A DNA stretch of 64,000 bases from Corynebacterium accolens (GCF_023520795.1 NZ_CP046605.1:1781438-1845437); one strand, 5' to 3'; shown: positions 17,425 through 25,531, numbered from the stretch's first letter. Program-made: numbers and translations. Notes: generated by a model from the sequence alone, not told the origin.

Positions 17425-17497
17425 TCCTCCATAGCTCAGTTGGCAGAGCATTCGACTGTTAATCGAAGGGTCACTGGTTCGAGCCCAGTTGGAGGAG
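17425..17497 (+). tRNA. tRNA-Asn (GTT)
   Basis: The cloverleaf is complete: acceptor TCCTCCA/TGGAGGA, D-arm AGCTCAGTTGGCAGAGC, anticodon arm with GTT at 17458-17460, T-arm CTGGTTCGAGCCCAG and discriminator G. CCA is not fully encoded. The 3' part is the attachment site of the element that follows. Confidence 0.97.
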
Positions 17498-17500
17498 CAG
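17474..17500 (+). repeat. attL, 27-bp core in the tRNA-Asn 3' end
   Basis: The 27 bp from CTGGTTCGAGCCCAG to GGAGGAGCAG are repeated exactly at 21200-21226. This copy is part of the intact tRNA, so integration left the tRNA functional. Confidence 0.93.
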
Positions 17501-17507
17501 TGTATCT

Positions 17508-17553
17508 ACCCCCCTTCTACCAGCAAAAACGCTGGCGGGAGGGGATTTTTTAG
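17508..17553 (+). terminator. Terminator supplied by the element to the tRNA
   Basis: A C-rich left arm and CCAGC pair with GCTGG and a G-rich right arm (CGGGAGGGG), followed by ATTTTTTAG. It lies directly after the attL core and replaces the native terminator that was displaced beyond attR. Confidence 0.75.
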
Positions 17554-17585
17554 TTTTTGGCTTAAGGTGGTTTAAGGCGGTTTCC

Positions 17586-17602
17586 TGTCGTGGATGTCGT
17601 GG
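17586..17602 (+). repeat. Candidate integrase arm-type repeat, left
   Basis: TGTCGTGGATGTCGTGG lies about 85 bp inside attL and resembles TGTCGTGGATTTGTCGTG about 50 bp inside attR (21133-21150). Similar short repeats near both ends are often arm-binding sites of tyrosine integrases. Evidence is sequence similarity only. Confidence 0.35.
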
Positions 17603-17751
17603 AATTGCATGGCCGTTTTAGGCCACCAATAAAGGCCCCACCTTCACCGATAGAGCCGCGAGTTTAATCCCCTCCCTAAGCCTAGGTGCTTAACTACCGC
17701 AGGCCGCCAAGCCCCTGGAAGGCAATCCCCTCCCTTCCCTACACATAAAAC

Positions 17752-18175
17752 CGCAGCAGAACTAATCTGGGAACGCGCAGAGCACACCAAACCATACGCC
17801 GGGCTCACAACGCGGGACGGAGAATCCCCACAAGAGCGACATGGGCATAGCTAAAAACTTCCTCAACGAAAGCGAAGCTAAAAACATGCGCAGGCTAACC
17901 ACAATGTTCCTAGACTACGCAGAAGACCAAGCCGAGATGGGCAAAGCCATGCTCTTAAAAGACTGGGTAGAAAAGACAGATGCCTGGCTCGTCTTCAACG
18001 AACGTGAAGTCCTCAAAGGATACGGGAAAGGAAACACAATCAGGCAGTAAACAAAGCCGAGGAAGAATGGAATGCTTCCCAGCATCAACTCGATGCTAAA
18101 GTCAACGAAATAGACATGAAAGCTCTAGAAGCCGAAGTCAAGACTTTGAAGCGAGGCGAAAACCCTATTGACTAA
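17752..18175 (+). pseudogene. Remnant of a RhuM-family gene (C-terminal part)
   Basis: Three consecutive frames read ELIWERAEHTKPYAGLTTRD, then GIAKNFLNESEAKNMRRLTT...MFLDYAEDQAEMGK and FNEREVLKGYGK, then NQAVNKAEEEW to a stop at 18175. Together they give the C-terminal part of RhuM-type proteins (virulence RhuM family, often on mobile elements). Frame changes occur near 17830 and near 18035, and the N-terminal half is absent. The longest intact piece is 69 codons (17841-18050). This is a dead gene. Its last bases overlap the TTG start of the DUF3800 gene. Confidence 0.75.
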
Positions 18176-18836
18176 ACGCATCTACCTCTACGCAGACGAA
18201 ACAGGAAACCTCGACTACGAAGGCTCCCCAAACCCACAAGGTGGTGGCGCGTCAACTTACTTCGGTTTCGGCACAGCCACATTCACAACAAACAACCACG
18301 GCGACGACCTACTAGGAGGCCTCCACCTAAGAGCACAAATGGCCAACAAGGATGTCAAACTCACCAAAGGATTCCACGCCTGCGACGACTCAAACAAAAC
18401 AAGAAGCGAAATGTTTGCCGAAATCCAAAAACAGGCCCCTAGGTTCGACACAACTTTCCTCTACAAAGCCAACGCATACCGCAGCGTCAAAGACGCAGGG
18501 CCAATGCGCCTCTACAAAATGGCCTGGTTCCTGCATCTAAAAGAGATAGCAGCAAGAGTTGCCCAACCCGAAGATGAACTGTTTGTAATCGTTGCAGAGT
18601 TCGGCACAAAACGAGTCAGGAATACTGCATATCAAGCAGTTAAAGATGTGTGCGAGCAAATAAATAGGGACATCACACTCTGCGTGTGGACTGCTCCATC
18701 GTCTTGGGGCCTACAGGTCGCCGATTATGGACTATGGGCCGTGCAAAGGCATTTGGAGGGAAAGAAATGTAGCTGGTTTGACCCCTGCATTGAACCTAAC
18801 TTGGCAAGCCTATTCACCCCTTGGGGCCAGCCATAG
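18168..18836 (+). CDS. DUF3800 domain protein
   Basis: This 222-residue protein has the DUF3800 hallmarks: YADETGN at residues 7-13 near the N-terminus and SWGLQVADYGLWAVQR near the C-terminus, whose acidic residues suggest an RNase H-like metal-binding fold. The biochemical role is unknown; such genes are common on mobile and defence-associated islands. It uses a TTG start at 18168 that overlaps the end of the RhuM remnant, so it was probably co-transcribed with it. Two cysteines (C72 and C187 approximately) have no obvious metal-site spacing. Confidence 0.8.
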   Translation: MTKRIYLYADETGNLDYEGSPNPQGGGASTYFGFGTATFTTNNHGDDLLGGLHLRAQMANKDVKLTKGFHACDDSNKTRSEMFAEIQKQAPRFDTTFLYKANAYRSVKDAGPMRLYKMAWFLHLKEIAARVAQPEDELFVIVAEFGTKRVRNTAYQAVKDVCEQINRDITLCVWTAPSSWGLQVADYGLWAVQRHLEGKKCSWFDPCIEPNLASLFTPWGQP

Positions 18837-18842
18837 ACGCGC

Positions 18843-18908
18843 TGAAACCGGCTATCTCACCTATCGGGGTGAGAAGTCCACCCCCTGGGGGACTTATCGC
18901 CGGTTTCA
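18843..18908 (+). ncRNA. Compact three-way-junction structure (putative RNA or terminator)
   Basis: An outer 10-bp perfect stem (18843-18852 with 18899-18908, TGAAACCGGC/GCCGGTTTCA) encloses two hairpins. The first is CTCACC (18856-18861) with GGTGAG (18868-18873). The second is AAGTCC (18874-18879) with GGACTT (18890-18895) plus an inner CCC/GGG. The parts abut almost without unpaired bases. It lies 7 bp after the DUF3800 stop. It may be a structured small RNA, a transcript-end structure or a protein-binding site; no T-run follows. Confidence 0.5.
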
Positions 18909-18955
18909 TGTTCATCGTAACCTGAAAGTTGATTTTTAACAACGCATGGGCACTA

Positions 18956-19336
18956 ATGATTGAAGCTCTTATTCAGGCGGCCGAAGCCCGTGGCTACCGC
19001 ATCCGGTGGCACCGCGGCGGGCCAAAAGCAGCGTGGGTACCAAGCCAGAACACAATCACTGTACAGATAGGCATGGATGACGCCACCACCCTATGCTCCC
19101 TAGCCCACGAACTCGGCCACGCCCACTACGGCGACGCGCCCACCGGCAACGGGCATCTTGACCAGCGTCAAGAACAACGCGCTGACATGTACGCCGCCCG
19201 GCTACTCATCAGCCCCGTTGAGTTTGAAGCCGCCGTCATCTGGCACCAAGACCACCTGCCGGCCATAGCCGACGAGCTCGAAGTCACCCAGCATCTACTA
19301 AACACGTGGCTCCGCAACACACAACTAGCCGCGTAA
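18956..19336 (+). CDS. ImmA/IrrE-family metallopeptidase
   Basis: This 126-residue protein has the zinc-peptidase motif HELGH near residue 51 (SLAHELGHAHYGD) and the downstream segment RQEQRADMYAARLLI, which supplies the third ligand (E in the EQRADMYAA helix). ImmA-type peptidases cleave phage-type repressors to induce mobile elements. Here no repressor gene is next to it, perhaps because the control region has been lost. I start at the ATG at 18956; an in-frame TTG at 18929 would add nine residues. Confidence 0.85.
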   Translation: MIEALIQAAEARGYRIRWHRGGPKAAWVPSQNTITVQIGMDDATTLCSLAHELGHAHYGDAPTGNGHLDQRQEQRADMYAARLLISPVEFEAAVIWHQDHLPAIADELEVTQHLLNTWLRNTQLAA

Positions 19337-19366
19337 AAGCCAACGCTCTAGAAAGGAAAAACTTCC

Positions 19367-19969
19367 ATGTCTCAACAAAGCCCCTACTCCTCAAACTCCG
19401 ATAGCACCCCAGCCAAAAAGCCCATCTGGAAAAAATGGTGGGTATGGCTTATCGGAATCCTGATTATCGGCGGTATCGCTACCGCAAGCAGTGATTCAGA
19501 CGACGCTGACGGCACCGCCACCAAGGACACCACTGAAACCACCGTCACAGAAGAAACCACCGAAAACGTCACAGACGAACCGACCACAGAACAGTCCCCA
19601 GAGCCTGAGCAGGCGACCAACACGGAGGCCCCCAAAGCCGAGACGACACCCGCGCAAGAAAATCCAGATATTAACCCCTGGGCAAAATCTGTCGTAGGTC
19701 TAAGCCCAGACGCTAACTACCTCGACGCTCTCAGCACCGACAGCGCCCCCACATGGGTGGCAGCGATAACTGATGTCAGTATTGGGCACGGCAACAACGT
19801 AGTAATCACCATGCAGATTGACCGAAAAACCGAAAAAGAACAGGCAAAACAAGCTATGAACCTTTATGCCAACTCGTTGAAATCATTCCCCAAAGACTGG
19901 TCTGAACACATCAGCTACGTCATCGTTGAAGACGGGGCTGGAACATACATTTCCCAGCGCAGCATTTAA
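19367..19969 (+). CDS. Membrane-anchored protein with acidic Thr/Glu linker
   Basis: This 200-residue protein has a short N-terminal tail, one membrane segment (WWVWLIGILIIGGIATA, about residues 24-40), a long Thr/Glu/Asp-rich linker (to about 100) and a folded C-terminal domain of about 95 residues with an alternating strand pattern. Topology suggests the C-terminal domain is outside the cell. GGAAAA lies upstream of the ATG. I do not recognise the family; a role in surface exclusion of other elements would fit the setting but is a guess. Confidence 0.65.
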   Translation: MSQQSPYSSNSDSTPAKKPIWKKWWVWLIGILIIGGIATASSDSDDADGTATKDTTETTVTEETTENVTDEPTTEQSPEPEQATNTEAPKAETTPAQENPDINPWAKSVVGLSPDANYLDALSTDSAPTWVAAITDVSIGHGNNVVITMQIDRKTEKEQAKQAMNLYANSLKSFPKDWSEHISYVIVEDGAGTYISQRSI

Positions 19970-20063
19970 CACATAAAGGGGCCGCCTTGCCGTGGCGGGT
20001 GGGTTGGGCAAGGCGGCTGTGTCACTTTGTGTAAGCAAGAAAAAGGACACGAGGAACAGTCTA

Positions 20064-21162
20064 ATGGCAAGCATTAAACCATACAAGACAGCGCGGGGCC
20101 GGGCATGGCGTGTTCAATACCGCAGCCCTGACGGAAAAACCGGACAAAACAAGGATTCCGCACGAAAAACGAGGCGCAGGCCTGGGCCGATAAAACGCCG
20201 TATCCATACACCAACAAGACTGGATAGACCCCAACGCCGGCAAGGTGACAGTGGCAGAGGTGGCAGTATCGTGGCAGGATAACCTGTCTCGGCTTAAGCC
20301 TAAAACGCAGCATGACATGCTGGCAGTCTGGCGGAATCACGTTGAGCCCAAATGGGCGGCACGGCAAGTGGCAAACATTAAACCGTCCGAAGTGCAGGGC
20401 TGGGTATCTGGCATGGATAGGTCAGCGTCTCTAGTGCGTCAGGCTCATGCGGTGCTCGCGCAGATTCTTGACCTAGCCGTAATGGACAGGGCGATTCGAG
20501 AGAATCCGGCCCGCGGCGTGAAACTACCGCGTAAAGATCCAACCAAGAAGGTGTATCTTACAGCGCAACAGCTTGGACTGTTCGTTGATGAATGCACCCG
20601 ATATAAAGAATTGGTGTGGCTACTCGGCACCGTGGGCCTTAGATGGGGTGAAGCCGCAGCGCTGCGTGTTAGGGATGTAAATGTGCTGCGAAATCGTATC
20701 AGCGTGGAGCGCAACGCTGTCACAGTCGGTAGTCAGGTCATCATCGGTACCCCTAAGACGCATGAGGTGCGTGAGGTTGCGGTGCCGGCGACCGTGATGC
20801 GGATGCTGGCACCTGTGATGGACGGCAAGGGCCCGGACGAGTTGTTGTGGCCGCGTCATGACGGCACACCGATGAAGCCACCGACGCATGGGAAGTGGTA
20901 TTACAACGCTCTCAACCGCTGTATGGAGAAGTACCCTAGTTTCCCGCGAGTAACGCCACATGGGCTTAGGCACGTGGCAGCGGGGTTGATGGTGTCCGCT
21001 GGGGCGAATGTCAAGGCTATTCAGCGTCAGCTTGGGCATTCTTCGGCGGCGATGACGCTTGATGTTTATGCAGATCTCTTTGATGAAGATTTGGAGGCGG
21101 TGGGTAGTGCCGTGGAGGAAAAAATTTCGGGTGTCGTGGATTTGTCGTGCCTGGGGGCTTAA
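20064..21162 (+). pseudogene. int: Tyrosine integrase with two N-terminal frameshifts
   Basis: The gene starts with MASIKPYKTARGRAWRVQYR in one frame, passes into a second frame that reads KQGFRTKNEAQAWADK, and into a third that reads WIDPNAGKVTVAEVAVSWQD and stays open to 21162. The shifts fall near 20141-20150 (an A-rich run) and near 20195-20220. The catalytic domain is intact: Arg in GLRWGEAAAL, HGLRH, the LGHSS box and the Tyr in LDVYADLF. It is oriented towards attR and 37 bp from it. A 305-codon open frame from 20245 could give a protein lacking the arm-binding domain. Sequencing error in A-runs is an alternative explanation. Confidence 0.85.
21133..21150 (+). repeat. Candidate integrase arm-type repeat, right
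   Basis: TGTCGTGGATTTGTCGTG resembles the left-end sequence at 17586-17602. It overlaps the 3' end of the integrase gene, so similarity could partly reflect coding constraint. Confidence 0.3.
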
Positions 21163-21199
21163 TTTCAGTGTTTGTGCTGGTTAAATAGGGTTTAGGTGG

Positions 21200-21226
21200 C
21201 TGGTTCGAGCCCAGTTGGAGGAGCAG
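21200..21226 (+). repeat. attR, 27-bp duplication of the tRNA-Asn 3' end
   Basis: This is identical to 17474-17500. It marks the right boundary of the integrated element; host sequence resumes after it. Confidence 0.93.
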
Positions 21227-21233
21227 ACTACTT

Positions 21234-21262
21234 CCCGCCCAGCCTCGCGCTGAGCGGGATTT
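21234..21262 (+). terminator. Original tRNA-Asn terminator, displaced by the element
   Basis: CCCGC-C-CAGC (21234-21243) pairs with GCTG-A-GCGGG (21249-21258), followed by ATTTCTCG. It sits 8 bp after attR, just where a terminator for the uninterrupted tRNA gene would be. Confidence 0.65.
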
Positions 21263-21340
21263 CTCGTATGCGCGACACAGCTTGAGTTCAGGCCGGGGGT
21301 TCCGAAAATCGCGGTGGGGCAACCAGCACTGCGGGCAGCG

Positions 21341-21375
21341 AAAGGGGCCTAGCCTTTGAATGGCTAGGCCCCTTT
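21341..21375. terminator. Strong bidirectional terminator
   Basis: AAAGGGGCCTAGCC and GGCTAGGCCCCTTT form a perfect 14-bp stem with a 7-nt loop. It lies downstream of the aldehyde dehydrogenase gene (minus strand). A-rich and T-rich arms allow use in both directions. Confidence 0.85.
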
Positions 21376-21437
21376 CCTACTGCACTCTATGCGCTCGCTG
21401 CTGGCGCAGGAAGCGCTGAGCGAGCCTCAACGAGTAA

Positions 21438-22811
21438 TTAGTCGTTGATGTAGAGGTACTGCTTGTTCACGAACTCGTCCAGCGCGAAGACGGAGAGCTC
21501 GCGGCCGAAGCCGGAGTTCTTGACGCCACCGAACGGCAGCACTGGGGAGAAGTACTGGCCCAGGTTGACGTGAATCATGCCGGTCTCGATCTGGTCAGCA
21601 ACCTTGGTGGCGCGCTCGGTGTCATCGGAGAAGACGGCACCGCCCAGGCCGTAGTTGGAGTTGTTGGCCAGCTCTACGGCTTCCTTCTCGGAGGAAACCT
21701 TGTAGATCTCTGCTACTGGGCCGAAGAACTCTTCGTAGTAGGAGTCGGAACCAACGGGGACATCGGTAAGCACGGTCGGCTCGTAGTATGCGGCGGTCTC
21801 GTGCAGATTGCCGCCGGTGCGGACCTTAGCGCCGTTGTCCACAGCGTTCTTGACCTGCTTGTCCAAGTTCTCTGCTGCTTCGCGGGAGGACATTGGGTAG
21901 TACTGGTTCTCACCCGGCTGGGTTGGGTCAGCCTGCTTCATGCCCTCAGCAATGCGGACCATTTCATCGACGAACTCATCGTAGATGTCTTCCATGACGA
22001 TGATGCGCTTGTTGGAGGTGCAAGCCTGGCCAACGTTCTCGATGCGCTTGACCCAAGCTTCCTCGGCAGCCTTGGTGACATCGGCTGCGTCCAGAATGAT
22101 GTAGGGGTCGGTGCTGCCAAGCTCCAGCACAACCTTCTTCAGGTTGCGGCCGGCGATCTCAGCCACAGCGGCACCGGCGCGCTCGGAACCGGTCAGGGAT
22201 ACGCCCTGGACGCGCTTGTCCCCGATGATCTCTTCAATCTGCTTGTGGTCGGCGTATACGTTGATGTACACGCCCTCTGGCAGGCCAGCCTCGCGGAAGA
22301 TCTCCTCGATGACTGCAGCGGACTTCGGGGTAATTTCGGCGTGCTTCAAGATGATGCAGTTGCCGTTCATCAGGTTCGGTCCGGCGAAGCGGGCGACCTG
22401 GTAGAAGGGGTAGTTCCACGGCATGATGCCCAGCAGGGTACCAATGGGCAGACGGCGCAGGGTGGCCTTGCCGCCTGGCACGTCAACCGGCTGGTCCTTG
22501 TTGTGCTCTGGGGCGTTGTCTGCGTAGAACTGCAGGATATCGCCGGAGAAGTTAATTTCCCACTCGCCTTCTGGGGTGGACTTACCCATCTCCTGTGCGG
22601 CAATCTTGGCCAGCTCGCCCTTGCGCTCCTTAAAAAGTTCCGCTGCACGGGACACAATCTTGGCGCGCTCCTCAATTGGGGTCTCGCGCCAGGTCTGGAA
22701 AGCCTCGTTGGACTTAGCCAGAGCCTCTTGGATCTGCTCATCGCTAAAGGTGTCGAATTTCTCTACTACTTCATTGGTAGCGGGGTTAGTTACCGCAAAA
22801 TCCTTGGACAT
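21438..22811 (-). CDS. NAD(P)-dependent aldehyde dehydrogenase (succinate-semialdehyde type)
   Basis: This 457-residue ALDH-family enzyme oxidises an aldehyde to the acid. Motifs seen are PWNYPFYQVAR, the catalytic Cys in NVGQACTSNKR, the general-base Glu in VLELGSTDP and PFGGVKNSGFGRE near the C-terminus. It resembles the short succinate-semialdehyde dehydrogenases, but the substrate cannot be fixed from sequence. The LELGSTDP stretch departs from the more usual LELGGK-type motif, with the Glu kept. I start at the ATG at 22811 behind AGAAAGGGA. It follows two MpaB-type genes in the same direction, across a 124-bp gap with a palindrome. Confidence 0.88.
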   Translation of the reverse strand: MSKDFAVTNPATNEVVEKFDTFSDEQIQEALAKSNEAFQTWRETPIEERAKIVSRAAELFKERKGELAKIAAQEMGKSTPEGEWEINFSGDILQFYADNAPEHNKDQPVDVPGGKATLRRLPIGTLLGIMPWNYPFYQVARFAGPNLMNGNCIILKHAEITPKSAAVIEEIFREAGLPEGVYINVYADHKQIEEIIGDKRVQGVSLTGSERAGAAVAEIAGRNLKKVVLELGSTDPYIILDAADVTKAAEEAWVKRIENVGQACTSNKRIIVMEDIYDEFVDEMVRIAEGMKQADPTQPGENQYYPMSSREAAENLDKQVKNAVDNGAKVRTGGNLHETAAYYEPTVLTDVPVGSDSYYEEFFGPVAEIYKVSSEKEAVELANNSNYGLGGAVFSDDTERATKVADQIETGMIHVNLGQYFSPVLPFGGVKNSGFGRELSVFALDEFVNKQYLYIND

Positions 22812-22900
22812 TATTGGATCCCTTTCTAAGTGGATTCTTGGAACTAATGTGGCGGCGAACACAATCTGTATGCGCCTGCCACAAGAGTACTTAAAGTTCT

Positions 22901-22914
22901 AGTGACGTGTCACC
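22901..22914. promoter_or_regulatory. AGTGAC-N2-GTCAC palindrome upstream of the aldehyde dehydrogenase
   Basis: AGTGACGTGTCACC lies 90 bp upstream of the aldehyde dehydrogenase start. The same motif with six-base arms occurs at 31697-31710 upstream of the biotin-dependent carboxylase operon. It may be a shared operator; the regulator is unknown. Confidence 0.35.
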
Positions 22915-22935
22915 CATGAATGTGGGTAATTTGGT

Positions 22936-24141
22936 TTAGGAGGCCGCGACGACCGAGCCATCCTTCATCTTGATGCCCTCATCCTGCTTCATATAGGTGG
23001 CATCGCGGGTGAGCATCTGGCGCACCGCCTCCTCGTTCTTCTGGATTTCCGCCTCGAGCGCCTCCGAGTCTTGGCGGAGGAGGTCAAAGCGCTCCTGCAC
23101 CAGCGGTGCCTCCATTTGCAGGATGGGGCGCATGACGGAATCGGCCACGCCGCAGGCATCGGCGATCTCATCGCCGTGAATGATGCGCACGTGCGCGGCG
23201 GTCCAGTCCGCTAGGGTGTCATCGGGCATGCCCGTGAGTTCCTTGGCGTTGACGACGAAGCCGTCCATGAGGGCATCGACAAGCTTGCGGGCCGATTCGT
23301 TGATCTCGCCGTCGACGGTGTGGATAGCATCCATGGTCTCCTGGGAGGCCTCTACCCCATCTTCGCCTTCGAAAAGGTCCGCGGAAATGCCCAGCATGCG
23401 CCCGGCAATCTTCCACAGGTAGAACGCGTCTTTTTCTTCTTCCGCGGTGAGCTTCCAGCCCATTTTGCGCAGGCCAGCGTACGGAATGTAGGTGAAATCG
23501 AACCAGGTACGCAGCATGTCGAACTCGCTGATCGGCGCGCCGTAGTGGGAGTAGTCCAGCTCCTTGCGGGTGTGCACGCGCCGCACGTGGGCGTGGATGG
23601 CGCGCACCATGCCGGTGTGAATGAAGCCCTCGCCGCCGGGCTGCAGCGCATCCGGCAGGTAGAGCGAATAGGTCCAGTTGGTGGTGTAGGCAAGGCGCTT
23701 GACGGCGCCATCGGTAAGCTCACCGGTGTTGACCAGCAGGTCCGCGATCGCCGGGGTGGAATAGGTGTGGACCAGCGAGCCCGGGCCCAACGCCAGGCCG
23801 TGGCTGAGCGGCGGGATGGACAGGTAGACGCGGCGGCCGCGCTCCAGCTTTTCGGCGTCGATGCCGTCAAGTGCCTTGGTCATGTCCTCAATAAGGGCGG
23901 CAACCTCGGGGAAGGTGTCCTCGTTGGCGGTGCCGCGGGCAAGGGCATCGCGCAGGTTAGGCATGATTTCCTTGACCGTGTGGCCGCTGGTAAAAAGCGC
24001 ATCGGCCACCGGGTCCATCTTCCAAAAAGCCTCGTGGTAGCGGTCGGCGCGCTCTTGGCCAAAGGTGGCGATGAATTCATCCTTATCGCCGCGGCCGGCA
24101 GGCCACTCGCCGACGGTGCCTAGGGACATAGTGTTAGTCAT
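22936..24141 (-). CDS. MpaB-family (DUF2236) putative haem oxygenase, copy 1
   Basis: This 401-residue protein belongs to the MpaB / latex-clearing-protein superfamily, whose members are helical haem-b proteins that oxidise lipophilic substrates. The likely haem-ligand segment is MVRAIHAHVRRVH, equivalent to the conserved R..H...R motif. The upstream SLVHTYSTPAIADLLVNTGE region also fits. No signal peptide or membrane segment is seen. The ATG at 24141 follows AGAGGAGAA, which decides the start. It lies 34 bp after the second MpaB gene, so they form an operon. The substrate is unknown. It may receive electrons from the divergent reductase. Confidence 0.8.
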   Translation of the reverse strand: MTNTMSLGTVGEWPAGRGDKDEFIATFGQERADRYHEAFWKMDPVADALFTSGHTVKEIMPNLRDALARGTANEDTFPEVAALIEDMTKALDGIDAEKLERGRRVYLSIPPLSHGLALGPGSLVHTYSTPAIADLLVNTGELTDGAVKRLAYTTNWTYSLYLPDALQPGGEGFIHTGMVRAIHAHVRRVHTRKELDYSHYGAPISEFDMLRTWFDFTYIPYAGLRKMGWKLTAEEEKDAFYLWKIAGRMLGISADLFEGEDGVEASQETMDAIHTVDGEINESARKLVDALMDGFVVNAKELTGMPDDTLADWTAAHVRIIHGDEIADACGVADSVMRPILQMEAPLVQERFDLLRQDSEALEAEIQKNEEAVRQMLTRDATYMKQDEGIKMKDGSVVAAS

Positions 24142-24175
24142 GGTGTTCTCCTCTGAGAATGTTATGGGGGATGGG

Positions 24176-25531
24176 TTAGCTGCGGGCTTCTTTAGAGTCA
24201 TCGTGCAGCGTGTAATCGGACTTGGTCTCGGGCTCGTTTTTCGCGATGTGTGCCTTGATCACCGCGGTGACATCGGACCATGGCGGCTTATTCTTATTGG
24301 CACGCTTTATCTTTGCCTTTTGCGCACCCGGCAGCTTGTCCCGCAGGCGGGCAACCTTGGCTTCTGCCCGCGCGGCACCCCGATACAGGACGGCCCACGG
24401 CTTGTAGTTCACCTTTTCCCAGCGCGTACCCTTAACCATGAATTTCGTATCTTCCACGCCGCAAATGGTGGTCAGCGCACCAAGCGCCATCTTGGGAACC
24501 AGCGGGTGGATGGTTTCTAGAATGCTCATCAAGGCAGTGGCCACGCGCTCGTGATAGGTGGAGGAATACCCGCCATTGGCGTAGATGAAATCCGTCATCT
24601 TGCGCATTTCATCGCCAGTCTTGGGGATGAGGCGCTCTTCGGCCCCCATCATATAAAGGATGTATCCCCAGTACTGGGCCACATCGTCCCAGTCCTGGCC
24701 GGAGTGGGGGCGGCCAAAGCGCTCGTCGATGGCCAGTGGCATCATCCCGAACCAGCCCTCACCGGAGACCAGGAAGCTGGAGCCAATTGGCCGGCCGAAT
24801 TCGTTGTAGTGCTCCTTGCCCCACATCTTCTCCAAGCCGCGATTAGCTTGGGAATGCAGCAGGCGCACGCGCACGGCGGCCTTGCGGCCTTCACCGAAGC
24901 GGTCGAAGACGTCCTTCTTGCCCAAATCCGTGAAGAATTGCGCCGTTTCAATGGAGCGCTGCATGGCCTTGAACTCGAACATGCCGGTCTCGCCCGTGGC
25001 CGCCGATGTGCGGTCCTCCATCGTGGTGGCCCAGTATGCAAAGGCGATGGCCAGAACCTCTGAGGTGCGCGTGACGTTGTAGTAGGCCACGCGGCCGCGC
25101 TCTGCGGCCTCAAGATCCAGCCACTCCGGAATGCGGTCTACCTCTTTGAAGAAGTCCACCAGCTCCGGCGCGGGGTCTTCTACCGTCTCGATGCCGTGGT
25201 TGAGCGCCTGCTCGAACTTTGCGCGCGATTCCTTGGCACCATCGCGGCGGAAAGATTCTGCCAACGCGGCGCCCAGTTCATCGGTCTGCCACATGTGGTC
25301 ATCGAGCAAACGAGTCTGCTGGGTGTCGTAGCCTTCCCACTCATCATGAACGGTGTGCCAGTGGTCAAAAATATTGTGGCGCAGGGTGGACCAGCCGGGC
25401 TTGTCCACGCGGCGCTTCGGCGCCGGGCGCAGGTCCATGCCATCGCGATAGAAGTAACGGAAATCCTCATAGGGATTATCGGACATGGGCAGAACCTTTG
25501 GTTCCGTCCGAGTATCAGTAGGAGCAGTCAT
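24176..25531 (-). CDS. MpaB-family (DUF2236) putative haem oxygenase, copy 2
   Basis: This protein of about 451 residues, distantly related to its neighbour, has the corresponding haem-binding region AAVRVRLLHSQANRGLEKMW. The segment RGRVAYYNVTRTSEVLAIAF corresponds to the helix with the conserved Thr, and the C-terminus is highly charged. It is the first gene of the mpaB pair, with a promoter facing the reductase gene. I start at the ATG at 25531, though no good ribosome site is seen; the in-frame ATG at 25486 has AAAGG upstream and is a fair alternative. Two different MpaB proteins in tandem suggest a heteromeric or sequential oxidation. Confidence 0.78.
   Translation of the reverse strand: MTAPTDTRTEPKVLPMSDNPYEDFRYFYRDGMDLRPAPKRRVDKPGWSTLRHNIFDHWHTVHDEWEGYDTQQTRLLDDHMWQTDELGAALAESFRRDGAKESRAKFEQALNHGIETVEDPAPELVDFFKEVDRIPEWLDLEAAERGRVAYYNVTRTSEVLAIAFAYWATTMEDRTSAATGETGMFEFKAMQRSIETAQFFTDLGKKDVFDRFGEGRKAAVRVRLLHSQANRGLEKMWGKEHYNEFGRPIGSSFLVSGEGWFGMMPLAIDERFGRPHSGQDWDDVAQYWGYILYMMGAEERLIPKTGDEMRKMTDFIYANGGYSSTYHERVATALMSILETIHPLVPKMALGALTTICGVEDTKFMVKGTRWEKVNYKPWAVLYRGAARAEAKVARLRDKLPGAQKAKIKRANKNKPPWSDVTAVIKAHIAKNEPETKSDYTLHDDSKEARS

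Larger units (their letters stand above)
17474..21226 (+). mobile_element. Small integrated element in tRNA-Asn
   Basis: A 3.75-kb segment lies between exact 27-bp duplications of the tRNA-Asn 3' end, with a tyrosine recombinase next to the right end, the standard layout of a tRNA-targeting integrative element. It carries a decayed RhuM-family gene, a DUF3800 gene, a compact structured sequence, an ImmA/IrrE peptidase and a membrane-anchored protein. No replication, capsid or conjugation gene is present. It is therefore a satellite-like or eroded island. The integrase has N-terminal frameshifts, so it is probably immobile. Confidence 0.9.

Noticed and set aside
17474-21226. Prophage or conjugative element
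   Set aside because: There are no structural, replication, relaxase or secretion genes, and 3.75 kb is too small; only a minimal integrated element is supported.
21570-22829. 419-codon plus-strand open frame
   Set aside because: It is the antisense of the aldehyde dehydrogenase; Val/Leu/Gly-rich translation reflects codon bias of the true gene.
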